Source of the DNA: Nostoc sp. 'Lobaria pulmonaria (5183) cyanobiont'
GTDB lineage: Bacteria; Cyanobacteriota; Cyanobacteriia; Cyanobacteriales; Nostocaceae
Length of the DNA stretch: 64,000 bases
Assembly: GCF_002949795.1 (NCBI RefSeq)
Contig: NZ_CP026692.1
Span: 6,897,001-6,961,000 of the forward strand
Direction of reading: 5' to 3'
Shown: one piece after another, positions 25,778 through 34,548 of the stretch
How the letters are laid out: every line of letters begins with the position of its first letter
Numbering within the stretch: the stretch's first letter is position 1
The notes under the pieces: model-generated
Databases searched by the model: none
What the model saw: the letters and a program-made list of their open reading frames with translations, nothing else
Told to the model about the DNA's origin: nothing
Translations under genes and position numbers: made by a program

Positions 25778-26347
25778 TTGAATAAGCTACTCTTTACAAA
25801 TAAATCTTTTCGTTTTATGGCTTTTGTCCTACCAATAATTATCTGGTGGGGATACAAAGAAGTACAAAACCAATTTGTGCAGCCGCAAGCAGTTGTAGTG
25901 TTAGGTGGTTCAACCAGACATTTAGAACGAGAAAAATTTACCGCAAAATTTGTTCGCGAGCATCCAAATATACCGATTTGGATTACAGGCGGCAGTCCAC
26001 GTACATTCACCCAGAGAGTGTTTACCAAAGCTGGTGTTGATCCTCAACGTTTACACTTGGATTATGAAGCAGTAGATACAGTTACTAATTTTACTACTTT
26101 GGTAGATGATTTGCAAGCTCGTGGCATTAAAAGCGTTTATTTGATTACTTCAGACTTCCACATGCGCCGGGCTTGTGTCATTGGCGAAATTATTTTGGGT
26201 AGTCGGGGTATTTATTTAAAACCAGTGCCAGTTCCGTCAGAAAAACCCCCTGAATCTATCGAAAAATCTATTCGTGATGGAGCTAGAGCGATAATTTGGT
26301 TAGCAACTGGTTACACTGGTGTGGATGCCGCTAAAAATAAACGGTAA
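25778..26347 (+). CDS. YdcF family (DUF218) membrane-anchored protein
   Basis: A 189-residue protein with an N-terminal signal-anchor helix (about 14-28) and a DUF218 domain: VVVLGGSTRHLERE, then PIWITGGSPR, VDTVTNFTTLV and SVYLITSDFHMRRA. The DUF218 fold resembles nucleotide-binding proteins and has been tied to cell-envelope processes (SanA/YdcF/ElyC); the reaction is unsettled. The start is TTG 25778, or ATG 25817, which would shorten the N-terminus to begin at the hydrophobic segment. It lies downstream of the tRNA-Arg gene. Confidence 0.88.
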   Translation: MNKLLFTNKSFRFMAFVLPIIIWWGYKEVQNQFVQPQAVVVLGGSTRHLEREKFTAKFVREHPNIPIWITGGSPRTFTQRVFTKAGVDPQRLHLDYEAVDTVTNFTTLVDDLQARGIKSVYLITSDFHMRRACVIGEIILGSRGIYLKPVPVPSEKPPESIEKSIRDGARAIIWLATGYTGVDAAKNKR

Positions 26348-26496
26348 ATAAAACTAATTTTGGATTTTGAATCGGTCAAAATCCAAATGACTAATGACAG
26401 CCGTCACTAGTCACTTAATATGGTTCGGGAAAAAACGCCCCAAATTTCCTCACAATTTGATACCCTAGCTTAAACAGATTTGAGTAAAGTTAAAGC

Positions 26497-27660
26497 GTGG
26501 AAATTCAACTTGGGCGGGGAAAAACAGCTCGCAGAGCTTACGGAATAGATGAAATTGCTCTAGCCCCTGGTAACAGAACACTAGACCCTAGTTTGGCAGA
26601 TACTAACTGGCGTATTGGCAATATTGAGCGAGAAATCCCAATAATTGCTAGTGCTATGGATAGTGTAGTAGATGTTCGTATGGCTGTACGTTTGTCACAG
26701 TTAGGAGCATTAGGTGTCCTCAACTTAGAGGGTATTCAAACTCGCTATGCCGACCCAGAGCCAATATTAGATCGGATTACCTCTGTGGGGAAAGATGAAT
26801 TTGTTGCTCTAATGCAAGAACTCTATGCCGAACCAATAAAACCGGAATTAATTGAACAACGTATTCAGGAAATTAAACAACAAGGTGGCATTGCCGCACT
26901 GAGTGCGACTCCAGCCGGTGCAAGTAAATATGGTGAGGTAGTGGCAAAAGCGGGGGCAGATTTATTTTTTGTCCAGGCTACGGTAGTTTCTACTGCACAT
27001 TTGTCACCAGAATCTTTAGTACCACTTGATTTAGCAGAATTTTGCCGTTCCATGCCCATCCCCGTGGTATTGGGTAATTGCGTGACTTACGAAGTCACGT
27101 TGAATTTGTTGAAAGCTGGGGCGGCTGGGGTACTGGTGGGAATTGGGCCTGGTGCGGCTTGTACTTCTCGTGGGGTGTTGGGTGTAGGTGTGCCACAGGC
27201 GACTGCGATCGCAGATTGTGCCGCAGCACGAGATGATTACTACAACGAAACTGGCAACTATATTCCCATTATTGCTGATGGCGGTTTAATCACCGGTGGC
27301 GATATTTGCAAATGCATCGCCTGTGGTGCTGATGGTGTGATGATTGGCTCCCCTTTTGCCAGAGCCGCAGAAGCCCCAGGACGAGGTTATCATTGGGGTA
27401 TGGCGACTCCTAGCCCAGTCTTGCCCCGTGGTACTCGCATTCGCGTAGCCACCACTGGTAGCCTCGAGCAAATACTCATTGGCCCAGCAGGGCTAGATGA
27501 TGGCACTCACAATCTTTTAGGAGCCTTAAAGACTAGTATGGGCACTTTGGGAGTGAAAAATATTAAAGAAATGCAGCAGGTGGAAGTTGTGATTGCACCT
27601 TCTTTATTAACCGAGGGGAAAGTTTACCAAAAAGCTCAACAATTAGGTATGGGGAAATAA
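26497..27660 (+). CDS. guaB3: GuaB3 family IMP dehydrogenase-like protein
   Basis: A 387-residue enzyme of the IMPDH/GMPR superfamily, lacking the CBS domain pair, which matches the GuaB3 group of cyanobacteria and actinobacteria. It contains RGKTARRAYGIDEIALAPG at the N-terminus, IIASAMDSVVDV, the catalytic loop GIGPGAACTSRGVLGVG with its Cys, and ADGGLITGGDICKCIACGAD for phosphate binding. IMPDH oxidises IMP to XMP, the committed step to GMP. The GTG at 26497 gives the expected start. It is followed by yfr1 and trxA, an order conserved in many cyanobacteria. Confidence 0.93.
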   Translation: MEIQLGRGKTARRAYGIDEIALAPGNRTLDPSLADTNWRIGNIEREIPIIASAMDSVVDVRMAVRLSQLGALGVLNLEGIQTRYADPEPILDRITSVGKDEFVALMQELYAEPIKPELIEQRIQEIKQQGGIAALSATPAGASKYGEVVAKAGADLFFVQATVVSTAHLSPESLVPLDLAEFCRSMPIPVVLGNCVTYEVTLNLLKAGAAGVLVGIGPGAACTSRGVLGVGVPQATAIADCAAARDDYYNETGNYIPIIADGGLITGGDICKCIACGADGVMIGSPFARAAEAPGRGYHWGMATPSPVLPRGTRIRVATTGSLEQILIGPAGLDDGTHNLLGALKTSMGTLGVKNIKEMQQVEVVIAPSLLTEGKVYQKAQQLGMGK

Positions 27661-27750
27661 AATTGGAGACTGGAGACTGGGGACTGGGAAAGATTTATTT
27701 TAATCCTAATCCTTAATCCTTCGATAAATTATTTCTGGCCCCCTAAACAA

Positions 27751-27782
27751 TTGCTGGAAAAATCCGATATGTCGCTTACAAT
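27751..27782 (+). promoter_or_regulatory. Promoter of yfr1
   Basis: A TACAAT -10 box at 27777-27782 with TTGCTG at 27751-27756 upstream (20-nt spacing, wider than ideal). The start site is predicted near 27790, matching the first base of the Yfr1 stem. Confidence 0.5.
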
Positions 27783-27789
27783 AGAGATA

Positions 27790-27860
27790 GCGGAGACGCA
27801 TGTTTCCGTTCACTCCTCACACCACACTCCGCCCGGACTACTGTTCGGGCGGTTCCTTAT
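27790..27860 (+). ncRNA. yfr1: Yfr1 small regulatory RNA
   Basis: The single-stranded core ACTCCTCACAC, diagnostic for Yfr1, is at 27812-27822. It is flanked by a small 5' hairpin (CGGA...TCCG, 27791-27808) and a strong 3' hairpin, CCGCCCG (27829-27835) with CGGGCGG (27846-27852), which acts as terminator. The total of about 70 nt and the position between guaB and trxA agree with what is known for Yfr1 in cyanobacteria. Yfr1 represses outer-membrane porin mRNAs in Prochlorococcus by pairing through this core; targets here are not known. Confidence 0.9.
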
Positions 27861-27978
27861 GTTTGTAAATAAATTCTAGAGCTTCTTAGCAAATGTACAT
27901 CCTCCCACTCCCAAGCTGAGGTTTTTGCTATGGTAGAATTTTCACCAAGTTCAGATATTATTGGCGAAGGTTTTAGGC

Positions 27979-28302
27979 ATGTCAACAGCCGCACAAGTTA
28001 CCGATTCTAGTTTTAAGCAAGAAGTACTCGACAGCGATGTACCCGTTTTAGTTGACTTTTGGGCACCCTGGTGCGGACCATGCCGTATGGTAGCTCCTGT
28101 TGTCGATGAAATCTCCGAACAGTACAAAGGTCAAATAAAGGTCGTAAAAGTCAACACAGATGAAAATCCGAATGTTGCTAGTCAGTACGGCATTCGCAGC
28201 ATTCCCACATTAATGATTTTTAAGGGTGGACAAAAAGTGGATATGGTGGTCGGCGCTGTGCCTAAAACTACATTAGCTTCCACTCTCGAAAAGCATCTTT
28301 GA
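27979..28302 (+). CDS. trxA: Thioredoxin (m-type)
   Basis: A 107-residue thioredoxin with the WCGPC active site in FWAPWCGPCRM, the buried Asp in VDFWA, the cis-Pro in SIPTLMIFKGG and the C-terminal helix TTLASTLEKHL. Length equals the standard m-type. I chose ATG 27979 (MSTAAQVTDS) over the TTG 18 nt upstream, with AAGG 8 nt before it. It reduces disulfides in Calvin-cycle and other enzymes using electrons from ferredoxin- or NADPH-thioredoxin reductase. It is closed by a strong terminator. Confidence 0.97.
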   Translation: MSTAAQVTDSSFKQEVLDSDVPVLVDFWAPWCGPCRMVAPVVDEISEQYKGQIKVVKVNTDENPNVASQYGIRSIPTLMIFKGGQKVDMVVGAVPKTTLASTLEKHL

Positions 28303-28367
28303 AACTCAATCGGCAATAAAATCCTCTTGAGTTATCCATGTTGTTCTAAGTTTAGGTTAATTTTTAT

Positions 28368-28412
28368 AAATAAGTTTGAGAGGCGCGAATTTCTCGTCTC
28401 TCAAACTTATTT
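28368..28412. terminator. Bidirectional terminator between trxA and marC
   Basis: An 18-bp stem, AAATAAGTTTGAGAGGCG with CGTCTCTCAAACTTATTT (one G-T pair), loop of nine; the outer AT-rich stem gives T-rich tails in both directions. Confidence 0.88.
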
Positions 28413-28456
28413 ACATTTCTATACAGTTTGCGATTGCGAATATTTTTAGGAGTTTT

Positions 28457-29050
28457 TTAGCTCAAAAACAACTCCTTAATTCCCGTACTACCAATTTCCA
28501 CTGCTAGCGCCGCCAACAAAAAACCTAAAAGTTGAGTCACAATTATTCCACCTTCTGCACCAATCCACTGGTCAATCAGATTTGCTAAACGCAAAATCAA
28601 CCAAGTGATAAACATCGCTCCTAAGATACCCACTGCCACAGCAATATGCGGACTCTGTGATTTCGACATCAGCAACATCACCGTTGTCAAAGTCCCCGGC
28701 CCCGCTAGCAGTGGTAAAGCTAGTGGAGTAATTGCGACATCGCGTCCTTCCTCAATAATCGGCTGATCTAATTCTCCCCGCAGCATTTGCAAAGCAATTA
28801 ACAGCAACAATAGTCCTCCTGCTACTCGCAAAGAGCCGATACTGATTTCCAAATAATTTAAAATTACTTGCCCTGAAAAGGCAAATAGCAAAAGAACTGC
28901 GATCGCAATGATAATTGCTTTATCTATAACTTTGTTTCTTTGGTCTGGCATCATGCCCTTAGTCAAAACTAAAACAATTGGTATATTGCCCACAGCATCT
29001 GCCAGGACAAACACAGCGATAAATGTTTGAATGAGAATAGGAATATCCAC
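28457..29050 (-). CDS. MarC family (UPF0056) integral membrane protein
   Basis: A 197-residue protein with six predicted helices. Family features are VFVLADAVGNIPIVLVLTKG in helix 1, RVAGGLLLLLIALQML, and the loop ITPLALPLLAGPGTLTTVML, which holds the most conserved MarC residues. The family was once linked to antibiotic resistance but has no proven transport substrate. It is convergent with trxA and divergent from the nitrilase-family gene. Confidence 0.92.
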   Translation of the reverse strand: MDIPILIQTFIAVFVLADAVGNIPIVLVLTKGMMPDQRNKVIDKAIIIAIAVLLLFAFSGQVILNYLEISIGSLRVAGGLLLLLIALQMLRGELDQPIIEEGRDVAITPLALPLLAGPGTLTTVMLLMSKSQSPHIAVAVGILGAMFITWLILRLANLIDQWIGAEGGIIVTQLLGFLLAALAVEIGSTGIKELFLS

Positions 29051-29261
29051 AGCAGGTAGTTTTGATCAGGGTTTAATCACAAACCTAATCTTAATCTTGA
29101 TCAGTTTGCTAGAATCCAGAGGAATATTAAGATCAGCAATAAAACAAGTCCATTAAAGAAAATCTTCGCTGACACATTTCTAATTAAATTCCACAAATGT
29201 TTAACTAGCGATATATTTTGATAATCTATCTTCCATAAATCAACTGTTCGTTGTTGAATCT

Positions 29262-30074
29262 ATGAAGTCTTATTTAGCCGCCGCTATTCAATTGACCAGT
29301 GTGCCCGATCTACAAAAAAATTTGGCACAGGCAGAAGAATTAATAGAGCTTGCCGTGCGTCAAGGTGCTGAATTGGTAGGTTTGCCAGAAAACTTTTCCT
29401 ATATGGGAGAAGAAAAAGACAAACTCGCGCAAGGTGATGCGATCGCTATTGAAAGTGAAAAATTTCTCAAAAAAATGGCTCAACGCTTTCAAATTACGAT
29501 CTTGGGCGGCAGCTTTCCACTTCCTGTAGACAATACAGGCAAAGTTTATAACACCACTCTACTCATCGACCCAAACGGTCAAGAACTTGCCCGCTACTAC
29601 AAAGTACACCTATTTGATGTTGATGTCCCTGACGGTAACACCTATCGTGAATCCAGCACTGTTGTGGCTGGCACGCAACTACCCCCCGTCTATTTCTCAG
29701 AAAAACTCGGTAATTTAGGACTTTCTATTTGTTATGATGTCCGCTTCCCTGAACTGTACCGTCATCTAGCAGATAAGGGAGCTGATGTTATCTTTATTCC
29801 CGCCGCCTTTACCGCCTTTACTGGCAAAGACCACTGGCAAGTACTACTACAAGCCAGAGCCATCGAAAATACCGCCTACGTGATTGCTCCTGCCCAAGCA
29901 GGCAATAACTACGCCCGCCGTCTAACCCACGGTCACGCCGTCATTATCGACCCTTGGGGTGTAATTTTAGCCGATGCTGGGGAAAAACCGGGAATTGCGA
30001 TCGCAGAAATCAAGCCCACTAGGTTAGAACAAGTCCGCCGTCAAATGCCCTCTTTACAACATCGGGTATTCTAG
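29262..30074 (+). CDS. Carbon-nitrogen hydrolase (nitrilase superfamily, Nit1/Nit2-like)
   Basis: A 270-residue amidase-fold enzyme with the full Glu-Lys-Cys triad: E in GLPENFSYMG (about 42), K in YYKVHLFDVDVP (about 111) and C in GLSICYDVRFPE (about 150). The pattern resembles Nit1/Nit2, which act on deaminated glutathione or omega-amides (2-oxoglutaramate). I infer a metabolite-repair role and not a true nitrilase. It is a single gene with a hairpin terminator 60 nt downstream. Confidence 0.92.
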   Translation: MKSYLAAAIQLTSVPDLQKNLAQAEELIELAVRQGAELVGLPENFSYMGEEKDKLAQGDAIAIESEKFLKKMAQRFQITILGGSFPLPVDNTGKVYNTTLLIDPNGQELARYYKVHLFDVDVPDGNTYRESSTVVAGTQLPPVYFSEKLGNLGLSICYDVRFPELYRHLADKGADVIFIPAAFTAFTGKDHWQVLLQARAIENTAYVIAPAQAGNNYARRLTHGHAVIIDPWGVILADAGEKPGIAIAEIKPTRLEQVRRQMPSLQHRVF

Positions 30075-30132
30075 GGATTGGCGATTGGGGACACACAGAT
30101 TAATGCCTCATTCCCAGCCCTTATAAAACAAA

Positions 30133-30154
30133 AAACCGGGTAGGTACCCGGTTT
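30133..30154. terminator. Hairpin terminator between the nitrilase-family gene and fba
   Basis: AAACCGGGTA paired with TACCCGGTTT around GG, preceded by a run of A, giving a T-tract on the minus strand; it can serve both convergent genes. Confidence 0.8.
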
Positions 30155-30225
30155 ATGTCAATATTAAAATCCTCAACTTTTTAGGAGCATAGCAGCACTA
30201 TGCACCTACTTGTCTCTTGTGACAA

Positions 30226-31305
30226 TTAAACTTTAGCAGCAGCCTTGGTAATAACGTTGAGTTCACCTTTAGCATACTTAGCAGCAAAATCTTCCAAAGA
30301 AATTTGCTTGATCTTGCTTGCGTTCCCAGCCGTGCCAAATTGCTGATAGCGTTCAGTACAAACCTTCTGCATATATGTAATAGAAGGCTTGAGGAAATGA
30401 CGGGGGTCAAACTCCTCTGGTTTTTTAGCCAAAGCTTCACGTACAGCAGCAGTAATAGCCAAACGGTTGTCGGTGTCGATGTTTACTTTACGTACACCAC
30501 TCTTAATACCTTTTTGGATCTCTTCTACAGGTACACCGTAGGTTTCAGGAATTGCACCACCATACTGGTTAATCAGTGCAAGCAAATCTTCAGGTACAGA
30601 AGAAGAACCGTGCATTACCAAGTGGGTGTTAGGCAGACGGCGGTGAATTTCTTCAATGCGGCTGATAGCCAAAATTTCACCAGTCGGCTTGCGGGTAAAC
30701 TTGTAAGCACCGTGGCTTGTGCCAATGGCAACAGCCAAAGCATCTACTTGGGTTGCTTCTACGAAGTCAACAGCTTCATCGGGGTCGGTTAGCAGTTGTG
30801 AGTGGTCGAGTGTACCTTCAAACCCGTGACCATCTTCAGCTTCACCAGCACCAGTTTCTAGAGAACCCAAACAACCTAGTTCACCTTCAACACTGACACC
30901 CAGAGCATGAGCTACGTTTACAACTTCGCGGGTAACATTGACGTTGTATTCAAAGCTAGCGGGGGTCTTAGCATCAGCTTCTAAAGAACCATCCATCATC
31001 ACGCTGGTGAAGTTGTTCTTAATTGCTGAGTAGCAGGTAGAAGGGGCATTACCATGATCTTGGTGCATGACAATGGGAATCTGAGGATAGGTTTCTACGG
31101 CTGCCAAAATCAGGTGGCGGAGGAAGTTTTCTCCTGCATAATTACGAGCGCCGCGTGAAGCTTGTAAAATTACGGGGCTATCTGTCTCGACAGCAGCCTT
31201 CATAATCGCCTGAATCTGCTCCAAATTGTTAACGTTAAAAGCTGGGATGCCGTAACCGTTTTCAGCTGCGTGATCCAACAGCAGCCGCAGTGGTACAAGC
31301 GCCAT
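30226..31305 (-). CDS. fba: Class II fructose-1,6-bisphosphate aldolase
   Basis: A 359-residue Zn-dependent aldolase of the Calvin-type (CbbA) subgroup, joining or splitting dihydroxyacetone phosphate and glyceraldehyde-3-phosphate in the Calvin cycle and glycolysis, and in making sedoheptulose-1,7-bisphosphate. It begins MALVPLRLLLDHAAENGYGI; the Zn-site motif VMHQDHGN, the catalytic-region EGELGCLGSLETG, GTSHGAYKF and the phosphate-binding VNIDTDNR segment are all present. It has a purine-rich leader with AGGAGGA just upstream of the ATG, a strong ribosome-binding site suited to high expression. Confidence 0.96.
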   Translation of the reverse strand: MALVPLRLLLDHAAENGYGIPAFNVNNLEQIQAIMKAAVETDSPVILQASRGARNYAGENFLRHLILAAVETYPQIPIVMHQDHGNAPSTCYSAIKNNFTSVMMDGSLEADAKTPASFEYNVNVTREVVNVAHALGVSVEGELGCLGSLETGAGEAEDGHGFEGTLDHSQLLTDPDEAVDFVEATQVDALAVAIGTSHGAYKFTRKPTGEILAISRIEEIHRRLPNTHLVMHGSSSVPEDLLALINQYGGAIPETYGVPVEEIQKGIKSGVRKVNIDTDNRLAITAAVREALAKKPEEFDPRHFLKPSITYMQKVCTERYQQFGTAGNASKIKQISLEDFAAKYAKGELNVITKAAAKV

Positions 31306-31644
31306 AGATAGTCCTCCTAATGTGGTTGTCAGCTAGTCGGTCTGAGAAAAGCGTAATCATTACGCTAAATCTTAAGAGTTTTTTCAACTTATAGGAAATT
31401 ATAACTAGTGTCGTGTGTCTATGTTGAAAAAGTTTACCCCAGAGTTATTATAAATATGCCCTATACTTGCTCTCTACTGCTGTACTATGCCCCATAGTTG
31501 CTCTGTATTGCTGTACATTTAGTTACCCTACAACTAGTAGCTCTGGTAGCCCAGTATCCAAAATGGTCATCTCGAAGCGATCGCGCCTATCGTAACCCTA
31601 ATCAATAGCGATCGCTCTCTCATACCATTCAATAAACTTTTATA
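31306..31644. other. fba upstream region, no gene seen
   Basis: About 340 bp holding the fba promoter. It contains a direct near-repeat, TGCCCTATACTTGCTCTCTACTGC and TGCCCCATAGTTGCTCTGTATTGC (about 31456-31520), and a HIP1 cluster. No coding-like frame. Confidence 0.5.
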
Positions 31645-31716
31645 TGGGTCGCCCGGGATTCGAACCCGGAACTAATCGGTTAAAAGCCGAGTACTCTACC
31701 GTTGAGTTAGCGACCC
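31645..31716 (-). tRNA. tRNA-Lys (TTT)
   Basis: A 72-nt cloverleaf on the minus strand. Acceptor GGGTCGC pairs with GCGACCC, the anticodon arm is CTCGGCTTTTAACCGAT with anticodon TTT, and the T arm is CCGGGTTCGAATCCCGG. Discriminator A, CCA not encoded. Confidence 0.95.
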
Positions 31717-31777
31717 TTTCGCTGCATTTCGCAACTTTGCCATCATAGCATATATTTCTGTAGATTTGTAAAGGGGT

Positions 31778-32647
31778 TTAGAAAAAATTAGCCGTCAACC
31801 TTACAGATGCTGTGTGGCTAGCTCCTGGTGCTAACACAGTCAGGTTATCACCAGTATTGAGAGAGTTCCGGGTGGCACTCCACGGTTCTAAACAGTAGAA
31901 TTCTTTACCCTTGACTGTCCAAAATACCAGCCAAGTAGAGAAATCATCATAATCCAAGGTGAGTTTTAACTTACGGCTGCGATCTATTGCAGTGGCGGAT
32001 TGACTTGTTAACTGTCCAAAGGCAAAATCAATTTCATCACGGCTAAAGTCAAAATTGCCGTCAAAAGAGTGAATTTCTTTAGTTTGATTGTCTTGATACT
32101 GTTTAGCAGGAATTTCAACCTCTAACTGAGTTTTATCACCACACAAAAAGTAGGGATGGAAACCAGCCGAAAAGGGCATTGGTGTGGATGACAAGTTTTT
32201 ATACTGCTGACGCACTTCTAGGGTATTACCTTGAAGTTCGTAGGTGAAAGCCAGCTGAAAATCAAAAGGATAAACTGCCTTAGTTTGCTCATTGCTATCA
32301 AGAACAACAGTGAGACTAGCTTTATCTCCAGTTTTTTGTTCTGTTGCTTTCCACGGTAATTCACGGGCAAAACCGTGTTGTTTGAGAGTATATTTTTGCC
32401 CGTTGTGAGTGTAAATATTATCTGGTAGATTGCCACAAATAGGAAACAAAATTGGATTTCCACCTCTTACACTCAAATCAGGATGAGTAAAACGTTCAGT
32501 GTCTAGGTAGAAAATTTCTTGCCCTTGAATGCGCCAACGAGTGATGATACCACCGCGTTCTGGTACGACTTCCAATTGAGAACTAGCGGCTTCGTCAGAA
32601 AGAATGTACGTCTTGTACTGTTGCTGTTGAACTGCAATGCTAAACAC
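31778..32647 (-). CDS. Aldose 1-epimerase family protein
   Basis: A 289-residue galactose-mutarotase-like beta-sandwich protein. Landmarks are VVPERGGIITRWRIQGQEIF, the segment GNPILFPICGNLPD that binds the sugar, FSAGFHPYF with the conserved His, and EFYCLEPWSATRNS with the catalytic-type Glu. It is closest to the bacterial YihR/YeaD-like proteins that act on free or phosphorylated hexoses; the exact sugar is not clear. It is in the same direction as pdhA, but 100 bp of inverted ACTCAGCAC/GTGCTGAGT repeats separate them. Confidence 0.88.
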   Translation of the reverse strand: MFSIAVQQQQYKTYILSDEAASSQLEVVPERGGIITRWRIQGQEIFYLDTERFTHPDLSVRGGNPILFPICGNLPDNIYTHNGQKYTLKQHGFARELPWKATEQKTGDKASLTVVLDSNEQTKAVYPFDFQLAFTYELQGNTLEVRQQYKNLSSTPMPFSAGFHPYFLCGDKTQLEVEIPAKQYQDNQTKEIHSFDGNFDFSRDEIDFAFGQLTSQSATAIDRSRKLKLTLDYDDFSTWLVFWTVKGKEFYCLEPWSATRNSLNTGDNLTVLAPGASHTASVRLTANFF

Positions 32648-32664
32648 AAATTTTAGTCCTGGGT

Positions 32665-32745
32665 AAGGTGGAGTGCTGAGTACCTAGTGCTGAGTCCTGA
32701 GTAAAATAAAAAGTACTCAGCACTCAGCACTCATAACTCAGCACT
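32665..32745. repeat. Inverted cluster of GTGCTGAGT / ACTCAGCAC repeats
   Basis: Several copies of GTGCTGAGT on the left and of ACTCAGCAC on the right can fold into one hairpin between the epimerase gene and pdhA. Direct copies of the same motif lie at about 8021-8053. Confidence 0.8.
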
Positions 32746-32747
32746 GT

Positions 32748-33782
32748 TTATTCGTCTTCTGCAAACACGAAACGATATAACTCGCTGGGGTCTGGTTCAG
32801 GGCTGCTTTCGGCGAACTTAACTGCCTCATCGATTACATCCTGAATTTTACGGTCAATTGCTTTAATTTCTCCCTCATCCGCGAGGTTTTGCTCTAGCAA
32901 ATAAGCTGCCAACTTCTTAATTGGGTCACGGGAAAACCAAAATTCCTTCTCCGCTTTGCTTCGCATTTCATCTGGGTCTGCCAAGGAGTGACCCCGGAAG
33001 CGGTAGGTAAGTGCCTCAATTAATGTTGGGCCTTCACCTGCACGAGCACGGGCTACAGCTTCCTGTGCTACGGCTCGGACTGCTAATACATCCATGCCAT
33101 CTACTTCCACGCCCACCATGTTAAATACACTGGCTTTTTTATAAATCTCTGGCTGGGAAGTGGCTCGCTCGTGAGACATCCCAATTGCCCACTTATTATT
33201 TTCGACTACAAACAGAATTGGCAGTTTCCATAGGGCTGCCATATTTAACGTCTCGAAAAACTGACCGTTGTTAGCTGCACCATCGCCAAAAAAGCAAGCT
33301 GTCACTTGGTCAGCACTTTCATCTTTTAGCACTTCGCGGCGGTATTTGCTTTGAAAAGCCGCTCCAGCTGCTACAGGAATTCCCTCAGCCACAAAAGCAT
33401 AGCCACCGAGCAAGCGATGTTCGGCAGAAAACATGTGCATGGAACCACCACGCCCTTTGCTGCAACCTGTGGCTTTACCAAATAATTCTGCCATTACCTC
33501 TTTTGCTGGTACACCTGCACTCAGAGCATGAACGTGGTCGCGGTAGGTACTACAAACGAAATCTTCACCCGGTCGCATTGACTGTACAACACCACTGCAA
33601 ACGGCTTCTTGACCGTTGTACAAATGGACAAAACCAAACATCTTGCCCCTGTAGTACATTTCAGCGCACTTGTCTTCAAACAAGCGCCCTAAAACCATGT
33701 CCTCATATAACCGTAATCCTTCTTCCTTAGTAATTTGCGTAGTAGCAGGATTAAAAGTGGGTAAAGTACGCTCTTGAACCAT
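32748..33782 (-). CDS. pdhA: Pyruvate dehydrogenase E1 component, alpha subunit
   Basis: A 344-residue thiamine-diphosphate enzyme subunit that, with PdhB, decarboxylates pyruvate and loads the acetyl group on E2 lipoate. The ThDP/Mg motif GDGAANNGQFFE...VENNKWAIGM is intact, as are the phosphorylation-loop-like YRFRGHSLADPDE and the substrate channel HLYNGQEAV. In cyanobacteria pdhA and pdhB are usually unlinked, as here. It ends FAEDE. The 765-bp region upstream probably contains its promoter. Confidence 0.96.
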   Translation of the reverse strand: MVQERTLPTFNPATTQITKEEGLRLYEDMVLGRLFEDKCAEMYYRGKMFGFVHLYNGQEAVCSGVVQSMRPGEDFVCSTYRDHVHALSAGVPAKEVMAELFGKATGCSKGRGGSMHMFSAEHRLLGGYAFVAEGIPVAAGAAFQSKYRREVLKDESADQVTACFFGDGAANNGQFFETLNMAALWKLPILFVVENNKWAIGMSHERATSQPEIYKKASVFNMVGVEVDGMDVLAVRAVAQEAVARARAGEGPTLIEALTYRFRGHSLADPDEMRSKAEKEFWFSRDPIKKLAAYLLEQNLADEGEIKAIDRKIQDVIDEAVKFAESSPEPDPSELYRFVFAEDE

Positions 33783-34548
33783 TATTTTTGAGTATCCCTG
33801 TTGTACAACTTAAAGTTATGGTCTTAAATAAGTTGGTCTGATAACACCTCAGCTTTTAACAGGCTAGCGTTTGTAAGACTCAACAATCAAACTTTATTTA
33901 TGCACCAAAAAAGGGTCTTAGGGAATAGCTGAATTTTTAATTTTTGATTTTTAACTTTTCAGCTCATTCCCCGTGAGGATTTGACTCTAACGGCAATATC
34001 TCCCGCTTTAGGTTTTCTCTCTCACTATTCCCCTTCACAGACTAGCAATCAAAATAGACTGCTTTCTGCATATCCATTAACAATTTAAAAAAAAGGAGGC
34101 AAAAATCTATAATACCCAAATAGGTAATTGTAATGAAGGGTAAATTATGATATGCTTTTTCTCTCCTGTTATCAGGGTAAATCCCCAATAGTGGTATTTT
34201 TGTTACTGTCTAGTGGGAAAGTCCCAAAAAAAACAATCATCAATAGATTCTTCCAGCCAGAACAATTATGCTGTGATTAAAAGCGGTAGTTGTGGTTTGT
34301 GGTATCGAAGGCTGATAATAGTTGTGTTAAACAAAAATACTAAGAATTAAAACAAACAATTGAGGCTTTCTAGGCGAAAGCAAAAAATTAGTACTAAAAT
34401 GTGACTCAAAATTTCGGGAAGGTACAAAACAAGTTGTTGCAATATACACTTGTAGAGTAAATTCTATACGGCATTTTTATGGCACAGTTTTACAGGCCTG
34501 GAACGCTCTAGGTAAATTATGTTGATCGCGGTGCAGGGGAAGTAGGCT
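33783..34548. other. Long divergent intergenic region between pdhA and ftn2
   Basis: About 765 bp, AT-rich, without a coding-like frame. It must contain both promoters. I see no hairpin with a T-tract and no riboswitch-like core. The run TTTAAAAAAAAGGAGG near 34084 looks like a ribosome-binding site, but no frame of useful length follows. Confidence 0.5.
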
